Shown one piece after another: positions 1-9,562 of a stretch of 64,000 nt of DNA. This DNA comes from Glutamicibacter sp002979865. Its GTDB lineage: Bacteria; Actinomycetota; Actinomycetes; Actinomycetales; Micrococcaceae. Each line of letters begins with the position of its first letter. Position 1 is the first letter of the stretch. The notes beneath the pieces were generated by a model. It had not been told where the DNA came from and did no database searches. It saw only the letters and a program-made list of their open reading frames with translations. The position numbers and the translations under genes are program-made. Location of the stretch: positions 1,984,001-2,048,000 of the forward strand of contig NZ_CP188297.1 of the NCBI RefSeq assembly GCF_050030965.1. Direction: 5' to 3'.

Positions 1-244
1 GCCATACAAGAGCCGGTCGCTGATCTTACGTTCCGGAGCTATTGCACGAACTGACGACGGGGTTATGTCCGACGATGCCGTGGAAATGAACGATTTAGGA
101 CTTCAGAGACGTTGAATCCGGCACGGGGAGACTAGTCTCCAATTGGTCAGCTTGTCGCGTTACGTTTGCGGTGAATCATGGAAGAGGCCATGGCTGTGAG
201 TTAGGTGTTGCCAACGAACTTATGGAGTTCGATGAAGTACTGAC

Positions 245-766
245 TCACAGGGTAATCAACGAAGGTTTTTCTAGGACTGTAAAATTCTTTTTCGAGATCT
301 TACGCGACCAGCCATCCAAGACATGCTCGGGAAGCTCACGAATTACCTTGTTCGTTTCCTGCAATTCTCCGCCCCAATTGACTTCGTGACCATGATTTTT
401 GATGGCCTCCGAAAGTTCTGGGGTAATTACTGATAGGTGATGATAGAGTCGCTGAGCTTCGAAAGGAGCGATAGCTGAATTCTTGATCGTATTGGTCGCA
501 AATGCTGTGCGCTGTATGGCCCACATCAAACGGAAGGCCGCCTCAACAAATTCGTTGTGATCCTCGGAATTCAAAGTGGTCTGTGAGTCTGTCCGAGAGA
601 TTGCCCCGATGACCAATCGGCATCGAGCAATGGATTCTGTAGTGAGCGCGTCGACCGCCTCGTGCACTTTCGAACGCTCTCGCGCCCAATGATTCGTCAT
701 GTAAGTGCTAGCCGAAATGAATACTGAGACGCCTGAGAAGATAATGGCCATCATAGATAAGGTCAA
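245..766 (-). CDS. Hypothetical membrane-anchored protein
   Basis: Unknown 173-residue protein. It would start at a TTG preceded by AAGGAG five bases upstream; an ATG four codons further in is the alternative start. Residues 5-25 form one hydrophobic segment (around AIIFSGVSVFISAS), so the rest is probably a cytoplasmic helical domain tethered to the membrane. I recognise no family motif. The gene stands alone, with no partner within 450 bases. Third-position GC is lower than in the genes further right, which could mean an accessory gene or only a false frame; the ribosome binding site and the N-terminal helix favour a real gene. Confidence 0.45.
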   Translation of the reverse strand: MTLSMMAIIFSGVSVFISASTYMTNHWARERSKVHEAVDALTTESIARCRLVIGAISRTDSQTTLNSEDHNEFVEAAFRLMWAIQRTAFATNTIKNSAIAPFEAQRLYHHLSVITPELSEAIKNHGHEVNWGGELQETNKVIRELPEHVLDGWSRKISKKNFTVLEKPSLITL

Positions 767-1230
767 TTCAACTCCTTGATTGAGGGTTGTTCATTGTTTC
801 ATCGTGGTGTTCGCCTTGTCGAATAATCCGGTCCTGTGAAGGATGGATAGTCAATTCTTCAGGTTCCATTTTCTGCCCGGCAATTCATGAGCCCCACTGA
901 CATTCCGATATTCGTTCGGTCCTACGCCAGATAATGCTGAGCACACATCCACGGATCGTTGGTGGTCTGGCCCTGTGGTCTTACATGTATCGCTCCGAAT
1001 TACGACCGGATGGCAAGTGAAAGAATTTGGCCTCGGTTGCTGAAATTGTGCAAGGCTGGGCAGTCGTTCGACGACTGGAACCCAGTGAATGGAGCGGATT
1101 TAGTCGACGCGCAGGAGCAGGATCGTGCAGCTAGACCGTTTTGTTGCGCAACGATCGTCGCCATCCGCGACTCCCATTTTGCCTCCGCCAATGACCAGTC
1201 AGCTAGATAATTAGTTGTCGAACTGCGCTT
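767..1230. other. Intergenic stretch, no gene seen
   Basis: No reading frame here shows actinobacterial codon bias or a recognisable protein. Only the AAGGAG motif of the leftward gene at the left edge stands out. The right edge abuts the stop codon of the ABC importer ATPase, but I see no convincing terminator hairpin. Confidence 0.5.
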
Positions 1231-2787
1231 TTACGCCGACGTAAGAGGCCGGGACATTCGATCATTTGCCGACTTCATGTCTAAAGCCGCGATGAGATCT
1301 CGACTGTGCTGGTGTTCCGCATTGCCCAGGAAATCGTTGAGGGTTCGATGCTCCACCAGCTCGCCCTCGTAGAACACTGCCACGTCGTCACTCACATAGC
1401 GGATCACGTCCATGTCGTGGGAGATGACCACGAGGTTCAGCCCCATGTGCTCGCGCAGATCAAGCAGCAGGTCGAGGATGTGGCGCTGGGCTACCGAATC
1501 CAGTGCAGAGGTGGACTCATCGCAAATCAATACCTGAGGGTCGGTCAGCAGCGCCCGCGCGATGGCCAGGCGCTGGAGCTGGCCGCCGGAGCACTGGCCG
1601 GGCCTGCGATCGAGCAATTGCTCGGCCAATCCCACCTGGGCCATGGCTTGCGCCATGCGCTCGCCGGCCTGGATTGCCGGCAGCTGGTGCACCGCCGCGC
1701 TCATCGACGTGCGGATGGAAAGCCGGGGATCGAAGGACGAGTACGGTTCCTGGGCAATGACCTGCACCCGCGTCGCTTCGCCATTGCGGCGCGTATCGAT
1801 GATCCGTCCGGTCGTTGGCTCTTCCAACCCGGCCAGCAGCCTGGCGAAGGTGCTCTTGCCCGAACCGGAGCGGCCCACCACTCCCAGGACCTGGCCGCCG
1901 TGCAGGCGCAAGCTGGTGGGCTTCAATGCTGCCGGTCCCTTCGCGCGGCGCGTGTAGTTCTTGCCCGCATCCACCGCTTCCAGCAAGCATGCGGAATCCT
2001 TAACGCGTGGCGTGCGCAGGGGAGGCAAGCTGGCTTCCACCAGCTCGCGTGTCTTGGCGTGACGGTCCTTGGAGAAGATCTGCGCGGTGGGGCATTGGTC
2101 CACAATTTGCCCGTCGCTGACTACTACGACGCGGTCTGCGATGTGCTGGATGCTGGCGATGTCGTGGGTGATGAACAGGACGCCCACGCCACGTTCCTGC
2201 TGCTTGCGGCGCAACAATTGCAGCACTTCGGCCTTGAGAATCGAGTCCAAGGATGACGTTGGTTCATCAGCCAAAATGAACTCCGGGTCAGCGGCCAAGG
2301 CAATAGCCAGCATGGCGCGTTGGGCCATCCCGCCGGAGAGCTGGTCCGGGCGCTGGCCGGCAATCTGCTGGGCAGGGGACAGGCCTACTTCTTCGAGCAA
2401 GGACAGTACCTGCTGCTCGTGCTGGCGGGCTTTGCCCCAGCCGTGGGCTCCCAGGGCTTCAAGCAGATGCGCGCGGATGGTCAGCCGCGGGTTCATCACG
2501 CGCTTGGGCTGCTGGAACAGCATGCTGATGCGCCGTCCGCGCACCGAGTCCATGGCCTTCTCGCCCAGCTGGTCAAGGCGCTGGTCGTCAAGCAGGATCT
2601 GCCCCTCGGCACGCAGCTGCTGGGGCAGCAGGCCGATGATCGCCTTGGTGAGCAGCGTCTTGCCGGAACCGGAACGCCCGACCACCGCCACCAATTCGCC
2701 GGCTCGCAGGGCACCGCGTGCCTCGGAGAGCAATCGCTGATCGCCGGAGCTGACCGAAAGATCAATGAATTCAAGTTCCCTAGTCAT
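1231..2787 (-). CDS. Fused double ATPase of an oligopeptide/dipeptide ABC importer
   Basis: This 518-residue protein joins two ABC ATPase domains that are separate DppD and DppF proteins in many bacteria. The first has a Walker A motif GRSGSGKT at residues 37-44, signature LSGGM and Walker B region ILADEPTSSLD; the second has GRSGSGKS, signature CSGGQ and LICDESTSALD. It would power import of peptides or related solutes from the cytoplasmic face of the permeases. The start chosen (MTRELEF) overlaps the upstream permease stop by 8 bases; a longer in-frame reading adds 39 residues of Arg/Trp/Pro-rich sequence typical of a shadow. It is the last gene of a four-gene minus-strand operon. The exact substrate (peptide, nickel, sugar) cannot be told from the ATPase. 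Confidence 0.9.
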   Translation of the reverse strand: MTRELEFIDLSVSSGDQRLLSEARGALRAGELVAVVGRSGSGKTLLTKAIIGLLPQQLRAEGQILLDDQRLDQLGEKAMDSVRGRRISMLFQQPKRVMNPRLTIRAHLLEALGAHGWGKARQHEQQVLSLLEEVGLSPAQQIAGQRPDQLSGGMAQRAMLAIALAADPEFILADEPTSSLDSILKAEVLQLLRRKQQERGVGVLFITHDIASIQHIADRVVVVSDGQIVDQCPTAQIFSKDRHAKTRELVEASLPPLRTPRVKDSACLLEAVDAGKNYTRRAKGPAALKPTSLRLHGGQVLGVVGRSGSGKSTFARLLAGLEEPTTGRIIDTRRNGEATRVQVIAQEPYSSFDPRLSIRTSMSAAVHQLPAIQAGERMAQAMAQVGLAEQLLDRRPGQCSGGQLQRLAIARALLTDPQVLICDESTSALDSVAQRHILDLLLDLREHMGLNLVVISHDMDVIRYVSDDVAVFYEGELVEHRTLNDFLGNAEHQHSRDLIAALDMKSANDRMSRPLTSA

Positions 2788-3631
2788 GGGCTTCCGCCTT
2801 GGCCTCGGTGGCCAGCACGTCCTGCCCGCCCAGCACGTGGGTGATTCGATTGCCCAGCAAGGTGACGCAGAAGCTGACCAGGAAGATGGCCGCGCCCGGC
2901 GCAATCAGGCCCCAAGGGGAGCGGATGGCATGAGGCTGGGCTTCGGCCAGCATCGAACCCCAGTCGGACTGCGGCGGTTGGACGCCGATGCCCAGATAGG
3001 ACAAGGAGCCGAGCAATACCAGCAGCAGACCGAAGCGCAATGCCGCCTGGGCCAGCACCGGTCCAGCCACGAAGGGCAGGACGTGGTGGCGCAGGATGAA
3101 CCAGCGCGAAGCGCCGACATGCCTGGAGGCTTCGACATGGTGGGTGGATAAGGCCTGGGCCGCCATGGAACGCACCAACCGTGCGGTGGGAGTCCATGCC
3201 ACGACGCCTACGGAAAGCACCATGGTGAAGAATCCGGGGCCCATGACCGCGATGATCAGCAGCGCAATCACGATTTCGGGCAGCGCGAGCAGCAAGTCGT
3301 TCACGCGCAGGAAGAGCTCATCCAGCCATCCGCCGCGCACCGCGCTGAGCAGGCCCAGTGCGGTGCCAACCAGCAGCGCGAACAGCGTGGTGATCAGCGC
3401 TACCGATAGCGAGAACCGGCCACCGTGCAGCACGCGGCTCAAGGTGTCGCGGCCCAGGGCATCGGTGCCCAGCAGATGGGACAGGCTGGGACCTTGCAAC
3501 CGGTCCGCCAGGTTCTGGGCGTCGGGGTTGTAGGGGGAAATCCACGGGGCGGCGATGGTCAGGATGACCACCGCCAGCAAGATGAACGCGGGAGGGGAAA
3601 ACAGGATTTCCCTGGAATGATTCCTAGCCAT
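2780..3631 (-). CDS. ABC importer permease, DppC/OppC type
   Basis: Inner-membrane permease of about 283 residues. It begins with a hydrophobic helix and the SPYNPDAQNL-type linker typical of DppC proteins, followed by the LLGTDALGRDTLSR motif and five further helices. The EAA-like cytoplasmic loop lies around the HVGASRWFILRHHVLP segment, which contacts the ATPase. I chose the ATG at 3631, which overlaps the upstream permease stop; a TTG four codons earlier is possible. It lies between the DppB-type gene and the fused ATPase, overlapping both, which indicates translational coupling. Confidence 0.9.
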   Translation of the reverse strand: MARNHSREILFSPPAFILLAVVILTIAAPWISPYNPDAQNLADRLQGPSLSHLLGTDALGRDTLSRVLHGGRFSLSVALITTLFALLVGTALGLLSAVRGGWLDELFLRVNDLLLALPEIVIALLIIAVMGPGFFTMVLSVGVVAWTPTARLVRSMAAQALSTHHVEASRHVGASRWFILRHHVLPFVAGPVLAQAALRFGLLLVLLGSLSYLGIGVQPPQSDWGSMLAEAQPHAIRSPWGLIAPGAAIFLVSFCVTLLGNRITHVLGGQDVLATEAKAEAHD

Positions 3632-4577
3632 GTCGTACACCAATCCTCACATTGGGATCGCTGATCCTGTGCACCAGGTCAACGATTCCGGTCACCACTA
3701 CAGCACAGGTGACGACCACCACCACGCCACCCTGGGCGACCGGGATATCGGCATCGACGATGGAGTCGAAGATCAGCCGGCCCATTCCGGGAATGGCGAA
3801 GATGACTTCCACGATGACCGACCCGCCCAGCAGCCCGGCAAACCAGACACCCACCATGGTCCACAGCGGCAGCAATCCGTGGGGAACCACATGGCGAACC
3901 AGGGCTTGGGTGCTGCTCAGCCCGCGGGCGCGGGCGGCCAGCACGTGCTCGGAGTCCAATGCCTGGCGCACCCCCGAGCGCACCGCGACGGTGAAGAAGC
4001 TGATGGGGCGCAAGGCCAGAATGAAGACCGGCAGCACCATCGAGGCCGGGGATTCGAACCCGGCCGAGGGAAGCAGCGAGAAGCGCACCGCGAAGAGCAG
4101 GACCAGCAGCGGAGCCAGCGCATATTCGGGGATGGCAATCAACGCATGGGTCGCCGAGGTGATCAGCCTATCGGGCCACCTCCCGGCACGGGTGGCCGAC
4201 AGCACTCCCAAGACAATGGACACGGCGATGGCCACCACCAGCGCGCTGCCGGCCAAGGACAGGGTGACGCCAATGGCCGGCAGCACCTGGTCGGCTACCG
4301 GGGTGCCGCTGATATGCGAGATGCCCATGTCTCCAGTGGCGAACCGGCCCAGCCACCGTCCGAACTGCACCAGCATCGGGTCGTGCAGGCCGAATTGCTG
4401 TGCGTAGGCCTGCACCGTTGCCTCGTCGGCGGCCCCGATGTCCATGCGGGCGCGCAGCAAGGACCGCACGGGGTCCCCGGGGGAAACGAAGGGGACCAGG
4501 AATACCGCGAAGGATGAAAGCAGAACTGCTGCGCCGAGTCCAATGGCCCGGCGCAGCATGGTGGCTAGAGGAGACAC
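3624..4577 (-). CDS. ABC importer permease, DppB/OppB type
   Basis: 317-residue integral membrane permease that should pair with the DppC-type protein to form the channel. It has about six hydrophobic helices and the family pattern: an N-terminal helix, a periplasmic stretch with QFGLHDPMLVQFGRWLGR, and a cytoplasmic EAA-like loop near LSSTQALVRHVVPHG. The GTG start lies one base after the stop codon of the binding-protein gene, so the two are co-translated; an ATG six codons in is an alternative. It follows the binding lipoprotein and precedes the DppC-type permease. Confidence 0.9.
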   Translation of the reverse strand: MSPLATMLRRAIGLGAAVLLSSFAVFLVPFVSPGDPVRSLLRARMDIGAADEATVQAYAQQFGLHDPMLVQFGRWLGRFATGDMGISHISGTPVADQVLPAIGVTLSLAGSALVVAIAVSIVLGVLSATRAGRWPDRLITSATHALIAIPEYALAPLLVLLFAVRFSLLPSAGFESPASMVLPVFILALRPISFFTVAVRSGVRQALDSEHVLAARARGLSSTQALVRHVVPHGLLPLWTMVGVWFAGLLGGSVIVEVIFAIPGMGRLIFDSIVDADIPVAQGGVVVVVTCAVVVTGIVDLVHRISDPNVRIGVRHG

Positions 4578-4578
4578 G

Positions 4579-6123
4579 CTAGCTGGTCTTCGCCAGATCC
4601 TTGGTCAGCACGTAGCGGGTCAGCGGGTCCTGGACGTAGCCCTGGACCTTGGCTCCCACGCCGTCGATAGCCTGCTCGTTGACCAGCCAGACGTTCGCTG
4701 CATCGTCGGCGAGCAGATTGCCTGCCTGGCGGTACAGGTCGTGGCGCTGGGCCTCGTCCTTCTCTGCCAGTGCCTGGCCGATCAGCTGGTCGTAGTCCTC
4801 GTTGCAGTAGTGGCTCAGGTTGTAGCCGCCCTCGCAGGTGTAGTCGGACTGGAGGAAGCCGATCGGATCGGCAATGTCGATCATCCGGTTGCGCTGGCTG
4901 AGGATCATGTCGTACTTGCCGGCCAGCACATCGGGCTCCGCAGCGCCATAGGACTTGGTCACCACATTGGCCTGCAAGCCGATCTGCTTGAACTGCTCCT
5001 GGATGATGGCGCCTACCCCGGCGAACTCCGCGCGTTCGGTGATCGCAATAATTTCCAGCGGCTTGTCCTGCATGTATCCGGAAGCTTCCACCAGCTTCTT
5101 GGCTTCTTCGATATTCACTTGCGGTACAGCCAGATCCGTATTAGCCCAGCTTTCGCTCGGGGCGAAGGGCCCGGTGGCGGGCTGAGCAGCACCTTCGTAG
5201 ATGCTTGTGGCCATGGCCGGCAGATCCAAGGCCATGGTGGCGGCCTTGCGCAGGTCCAGGTTCTCGAATGGAGCGCGCGAGTTGTTCAGGTACAGGGTCG
5301 AGGTGCGGGGCGAATCGGCCTTGAGCACGCTGATCTTGTCATCAGCTTCCAAGGCCGCCAGGCTGGTGGCAGGGATGGACATGGAGATGTCCGCTTCGCC
5401 GGTCTGCACCTGGGTGGAACGGGTGGCGCCTTCGGTGATGTAGCGGATTTCGCCGCCAGCCAGCTTCACCTCGCCGTCCCAGTAATTCTCATTGCGGTCC
5501 AAGGTCAGGGACTGCCCGGCCTTCTCGGAGACCGGGGCGAAAGGTCCGGTGCAGTGATTCATCGGATCGATGCCCTTGCCGGTGTACGCCGCAGGGGAGA
5601 GCACGCCTGCATTCACGCTGGCCATGCGGTAGGGCAGCAGCGGATCCGCGGCGGGGGTGGTGACACGCACGGTATCAGCGTCGAGGGCTTCTACCTTCTT
5701 GATGGTCTTGGGGTTCACGGCGCGGGCCGGGGCGGTGGCCTTGAGCACGTGGTTGAGCGAAGCGGCTACGGCCTCGGCATCCAGGGCCGTTCCATCCTGG
5801 AATTGCACGTTCTTGCGCAACTCGAAGTCCCATTCGGTGTCCGAGGACTGCTTCCAGGAAGTAGCGAGCATCGGCTCGACCTTTTTGGTGGTCTGGTCGT
5901 ATTTGGCCAGGGTTTCCAGGCAGCCGGCGATGGAGAGCACGTAGGCGTCGTCGCTTTCCAGCGCCCAATTGGAAACCGGGGCGCGGAAATTGGCCACGAC
6001 CACGCGGGCTTCCGGGTCCGCTGCTTTTTCCGGGGCGGAGCTGGCGGGGGTGGAGCTGCAGGCGGTCAGCGCGAGGGCAATGGCCGCGAATCCTGCGGCT
6101 GCGCTCAATCGTCCAAGTTTCAT
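4579..6123 (-). CDS. Solute-binding lipoprotein, family 5 (peptide/nickel type)
   Basis: 514-residue extracellular binding protein that captures the solute for the ABC importer encoded downstream. Residues 1-22 form a lipoprotein signal ending in the lipobox LTAC, so Cys22 should be lipid-modified. The mature part has features of the SBP_bac_5 family: TEWDFELRKNVQFQDGTALDAEAV (shortened here to its key pattern, residues around 110-135), where W-F-L-R and F-DG-AV are family hallmarks. The ATG is preceded by AAGGA. It is first in the operon, so the promoter should lie in 6124-6339. The substrate is not predictable by eye; peptides are the default guess. Confidence 0.9.
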   Translation of the reverse strand: MKLGRLSAAAGFAAIALALTACSSTPASSAPEKAADPEARVVVANFRAPVSNWALESDDAYVLSIAGCLETLAKYDQTTKKVEPMLATSWKQSSDTEWDFELRKNVQFQDGTALDAEAVAASLNHVLKATAPARAVNPKTIKKVEALDADTVRVTTPAADPLLPYRMASVNAGVLSPAAYTGKGIDPMNHCTGPFAPVSEKAGQSLTLDRNENYWDGEVKLAGGEIRYITEGATRSTQVQTGEADISMSIPATSLAALEADDKISVLKADSPRTSTLYLNNSRAPFENLDLRKAATMALDLPAMATSIYEGAAQPATGPFAPSESWANTDLAVPQVNIEEAKKLVEASGYMQDKPLEIIAITERAEFAGVGAIIQEQFKQIGLQANVVTKSYGAAEPDVLAGKYDMILSQRNRMIDIADPIGFLQSDYTCEGGYNLSHYCNEDYDQLIGQALAEKDEAQRHDLYRQAGNLLADDAANVWLVNEQAIDGVGAKVQGYVQDPLTRYVLTKDLAKTS

Positions 6124-6339
6124 GGAAATCCTTCGGCATTACGTGATGGATTGGCATCTAATGCGTTAGAGCCTTGGTAAGCGTACCCTAATTAGTTGCC
6201 TAGTTTTGCTGATTATGACCCGGTGGGATAACCGGAGGAAAAGCCCCCGCGCGATGCCTCGAAAGAGTGGAAGCTGAGTAGTGCAAAGTTGCGGTGCCAC
6301 GTGGAAATTCTGCGAGGACAGTGCGTCATGTGTCGCAGT

Positions 6340-7623
6340 TCACGCTACGTGGGCAAGGATGGCTGAGCGTCGCACGAGCGATGCAGCATACCAGGCAGCA
6401 AGGCCCAGGGGCAGCATGAGGAACAGCCAAGGCAGGAAGCCGGGGATGAGACCCTGGCCGGCCTGTGCCAGCAGCCACCCGACCAGCATGTTCCCGAGCA
6501 GCACAGCAAGGCCGCCGCAGCTGGCGAGCAGGCCGAAATAGGATCCAGTGGCCCGGTGCCCGGCGAATTTGGGAACCAATGACAAGGCCGTGGGATGCAC
6601 GCTCATATGCCCCAAGGCCAGCAGGGTCACCGCGCACAAGATGCGAATCGGACCAGTCTGCTCGCCGAAGGCCGAGGCCGGGAGAAAAGCGAGCACGCCA
6701 AAGCCCAAGGCACTGCAGAAGTATCCGCAACGCAGGGTCGCCGCCGCGCCGATCCGTGCAGCGATCCATGCGACGGGCAATTGCAAGCCCAAGGTCAGTA
6801 CGGAGATCCAAGCGAAAACCAGTCCCAGCCACTGGGTGGGCATGCCCGTGCGTTCCAGTTCCAGCGGGATGGCTAAATAGAGCTGGTTGTATGCCAGCAA
6901 GTCCGAGGCATGCAAGGCGCAGAACGCCACGAACTTCCGGTCCGCCAGGCAGCGGCGCAGGCTGCCGGGCTGGAGCTTCGGCGGAGCCGGGCTTACCGGG
7001 TGATCGCGCGAAGTGCTTTCCGCAACGGGACGACGCAAGGCCGCAGCGAGGAACAGGCCAATGGCGATGAAGAAGATCGCCCCGAAGCCTGCAACGGTTG
7101 CGAACCCCCAGTCCCACAGCGCTGCTCCAACCAGCGGTCCGGTGACCGCGCCGATTTCGCCGGTGATGCTCAGCCAGGCGAAGAGCGAGGCCCGTTTGGC
7201 TCCCGTGGGCTGGCCCCTGTCGCGCGCGGTTTGGGCCGCGCCCACCAGGATGCTCAGGCCCGGGGAGAAGAGCGCTCCGCCGAATCCGGTGAGCAATGTG
7301 CCGAGGATGAACAACCAGAGCTTCGGGTCGCCGTAGGACAGCGAGGCCGCCAGCGTGAAGAACCCTGCGGCGCGCACCGCGCAACCAATGAGGATCATGC
7401 GCCGGGCACCGAAGCGATCGGCCAGGCTGCCTCCGGCCAGGAAGAGCCCTTGCTGGGCGAAGGTCCGGATGCCAAGGATCAGGCCCACCGCGGTGCCGGC
7501 CAGCAGGAAGTCGTTGGCCAGCACTACAGCAAGGAAAGGAACCACAGCGTAGAAACCGATATTGAACAGCGTCTGGGTTCCCAGCAGTACGGGGACTTCG
7601 AAGCGGGACGTGCTGTTTTTCAT
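6340..7623 (-). CDS. MFS transporter (12-helix, DHA1 type)
   Basis: 427-residue major facilitator protein with about 12 hydrophobic segments. The loop after helix 2 carries GGSLADRFGARR, the MFS signature between helices 2 and 3. A loop rich in Arg/Pro/Ser around residues 195-215 separates the two six-helix halves. The ATG has GAGG upstream. It precedes the peptide importer operon in the same direction with a 216-base gap, so it may be read separately. The family includes drug and sugar exporters (MdtH-like); the substrate is unknown. Confidence 0.85.
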   Translation of the reverse strand: MKNSTSRFEVPVLLGTQTLFNIGFYAVVPFLAVVLANDFLLAGTAVGLILGIRTFAQQGLFLAGGSLADRFGARRMILIGCAVRAAGFFTLAASLSYGDPKLWLFILGTLLTGFGGALFSPGLSILVGAAQTARDRGQPTGAKRASLFAWLSITGEIGAVTGPLVGAALWDWGFATVAGFGAIFFIAIGLFLAAALRRPVAESTSRDHPVSPAPPKLQPGSLRRCLADRKFVAFCALHASDLLAYNQLYLAIPLELERTGMPTQWLGLVFAWISVLTLGLQLPVAWIAARIGAAATLRCGYFCSALGFGVLAFLPASAFGEQTGPIRILCAVTLLALGHMSVHPTALSLVPKFAGHRATGSYFGLLASCGGLAVLLGNMLVGWLLAQAGQGLIPGFLPWLFLMLPLGLAAWYAASLVRRSAILAHVA

Positions 7624-7728
7624 GGACCTCGGGGAACGTGTTGGTTTGCTGCGGGCAGGCCATGGCAGGCCTCATGGTTCGAGCCGTTAGCGGCGGCAGT
7701 ACCCATGGCGGGCTTGGACTCTTCGATC

Positions 7729-8259
7729 TTAGCCAACCCCGGTGCCCTTGGACGGGTCTTGCACGGTGGCGCCGCGCGGCAGGATGCGCGCCGGGCCGAG
7801 GAAGCTTGCCGCCCTGCGCAAGATGCCATCCATCGACTTCAGCTCGCACTCCCAGAGCGTCAGCGATTCCCAGCCAAGTGCGGCCAGGCTATCGCGGTTG
7901 CGCTGGTCCCGGGCGATATTGGCATCCAGCTTGGGATTCCAATAACCCGTATTGGATGCGGGGCGGCGCTGGCCCACCGGGCAATCATGGCCGTGCCAGA
8001 AGCAGCCGTTGACGAAGATCGCCTTGCGCCGGGCACTGAAGACCAGATCCGGGGAACCGGGGAGTTTCCCGCCCCGCAACGGGATCCCGGGATGCAAAGA
8101 GCGCAGCTGGGCAACTTGCTGTGCAGGCAGGATGCCGTGCACGCGGTAGCGGTACCCGGCGGCATGCAGCAATCGGCGCAAGGCCAGTTCCGGCCCGGTG
8201 TTCTTGCTGGAAATGCGCGACATGAGCCGCGAACGCTGCGCCGCCGACATGATGTCCAT
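7729..8259 (-). CDS. vsr: Very short patch repair (Vsr) DNA mismatch endonuclease
   Basis: 176-residue nuclease that nicks DNA at T:G mismatches arising from deaminated 5-methylcytosine. The family core is plain: an N-terminal MSAAQRSRLMSRI region, SPDLVF carrying the catalytic Asp, FVNGCFWHGHDCP with the zinc-binding Cys/His cluster, then the NIARDQRNRDSLAALGW helix and TLWECEL. By eye the residue matching E. coli Vsr His64 is Asn. The start is taken as the ATG at 8259; the ATG three codons later is also possible. The C-terminal 25 residues are longer than usual. No cytosine methyltransferase lies in the window. Confidence 0.9.
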   Translation of the reverse strand: MDIMSAAQRSRLMSRISSKNTGPELALRRLLHAAGYRYRVHGILPAQQVAQLRSLHPGIPLRGGKLPGSPDLVFSARRKAIFVNGCFWHGHDCPVGQRRPASNTGYWNPKLDANIARDQRNRDSLAALGWESLTLWECELKSMDGILRRAASFLGPARILPRGATVQDPSKGTGVG

Positions 8260-8448
8260 AGTCCATTGTGCGCCGCTAACCAGGCCGTGCGTTGCTGGCT
8301 GGGCATTGACTGGATGGCTTGCTGGGGCCACCGGGTGAAACCTCTTGCAACGGTTCTCAAATCCTGGCGGCCGCAGTAGCTTGGGTGCTGGAAGCACCGA
8401 TCGGCATTGGGCCGGTCGGGAACAGGCAGGAAGATTCGAGGGGGAACC

Positions 8449-9510
8449 ATGCGCGCAGCACGGTACTACGACCAGAAGGACATCCGGATCGAAGACATCG
8501 ATGAACCGCAGCTGAAGCCCGGAACGGTGGCCATCGACGTGGCCTGGTGCGGCATCTGCGGCACCGATCTGCACGAGTACCTGGAGGGCCCGATCTTCAT
8601 CCCGCCGGCCGGGCATCCGCACCCGATCTCGGGAGAAAGCGCGCCGGTGACCATGGGCCATGAATTCTCTGGAACCATCACCGCCCTGGGCGAGGGCGTC
8701 ACCGGCCTTGAAATCGGCGAGAACGTCGTGGTGGAACCGTACATCATCCATGGGGATGTGGACACCAGCAAGGGCCAGCAGTACCAGCTCTCCCAGGACA
8801 TGAACTTCATCGGCCTGGGCGGCCGCGGGGGAGGGCTGTCCGAGAAAATCGTAGTGGAACGCCGCTGGGTGCATCCCATCGGCAAGATCCCCCTGGATGA
8901 GGCCGCGCTGATCGAGCCGCTGTCGGTGGCCCACCACGCCTTCGTCCGCTCCGGGGCGAAGGCCGGGCAGGTGGCGATCGTGGGAGGTGCCGGCCCGATC
9001 GGCCTGCTGACCGCAGCGGTGCTCAAGGCCAAGGGGCTGACAGTCTACATCTCGGAACTCTCCGAGGCCCGCAAAGCCAAGGCCCGGGAAACCGGAATTG
9101 CCGACGGGATTTTCGATCCCAGGGAAGGGGACGTGGCCGAACGGGTGCGCGAAGCGACCGGCGGCCGGGGTGCGGATACCGGATTCGAGTGTTCCTCGGT
9201 CCCGGTGGTGCTGGATATGCTCCTGGACGCGGTGGCTCCCGGCGGGGTGATCGTCAACGTTTCGATTTGGGGGCATAAGCCGCAAGTGGACATGCCCAAG
9301 CTGGTCTTGAAGGAAATCGACCTGCGCGGCACCATCGGCTACGCCAATGACCATCCGGACACCATTGCCCTGGTGCAAAGCGGCAAACTGGACCTGGCCC
9401 CGTTCATCACCGGGCGCATCGGGCTCGACGAGCTGGTTTCCGAAGGGTTCGACCAGCTGATCAACAACAATGAGGAACACGTGAAAATCATTGTTGATCC
9501 GCGGGCCTAG
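8449..9510 (+). CDS. Zinc-type medium-chain dehydrogenase, butanediol dehydrogenase-like
   Basis: 353-residue NAD(P)-dependent alcohol dehydrogenase of the medium-chain family, closest by motif to (R,R)-2,3-butanediol dehydrogenases. The catalytic zinc ligands are visible as CGICGTDLHEY and GHEFSG, followed by the NFIGLGGRGGGLSEK stretch typical of that subgroup and a nucleotide-binding loop VGGAGPIGLL. The usual four-cysteine structural-zinc loop is absent: after VVVEPYII comes HGDVDTSKGQQ with no cysteines. The ATG follows GAGGGGGAACC. It is divergent from vsr and has no evident operon partner. The natural substrate is inferred only from family likeness. Confidence 0.85.
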   Translation: MRAARYYDQKDIRIEDIDEPQLKPGTVAIDVAWCGICGTDLHEYLEGPIFIPPAGHPHPISGESAPVTMGHEFSGTITALGEGVTGLEIGENVVVEPYIIHGDVDTSKGQQYQLSQDMNFIGLGGRGGGLSEKIVVERRWVHPIGKIPLDEAALIEPLSVAHHAFVRSGAKAGQVAIVGGAGPIGLLTAAVLKAKGLTVYISELSEARKAKARETGIADGIFDPREGDVAERVREATGGRGADTGFECSSVPVVLDMLLDAVAPGGVIVNVSIWGHKPQVDMPKLVLKEIDLRGTIGYANDHPDTIALVQSGKLDLAPFITGRIGLDELVSEGFDQLINNNEEHVKIIVDPRA

Positions 9511-9562
9511 CCTGCAGCTATCGGGGCCAGTTGGATCACTGGCACTGGCCCCCTGGCTGCGG

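Noticed and set aside
4046..4062. T-arm-like tRNA motif (CCGGGTTCGAATCC-type) on the minus strand
   Set aside because: It lies inside the DppB-type permease, reading in frame as AGFESPAS, and no acceptor, D or anticodon arms can be drawn around it.
4438..6180. 580-codon plus-strand frame opposite the binding lipoprotein
   Set aside because: Antisense shadow: it overlaps a clear SBP_5 gene and has His/Gly-rich, non-protein-like composition.
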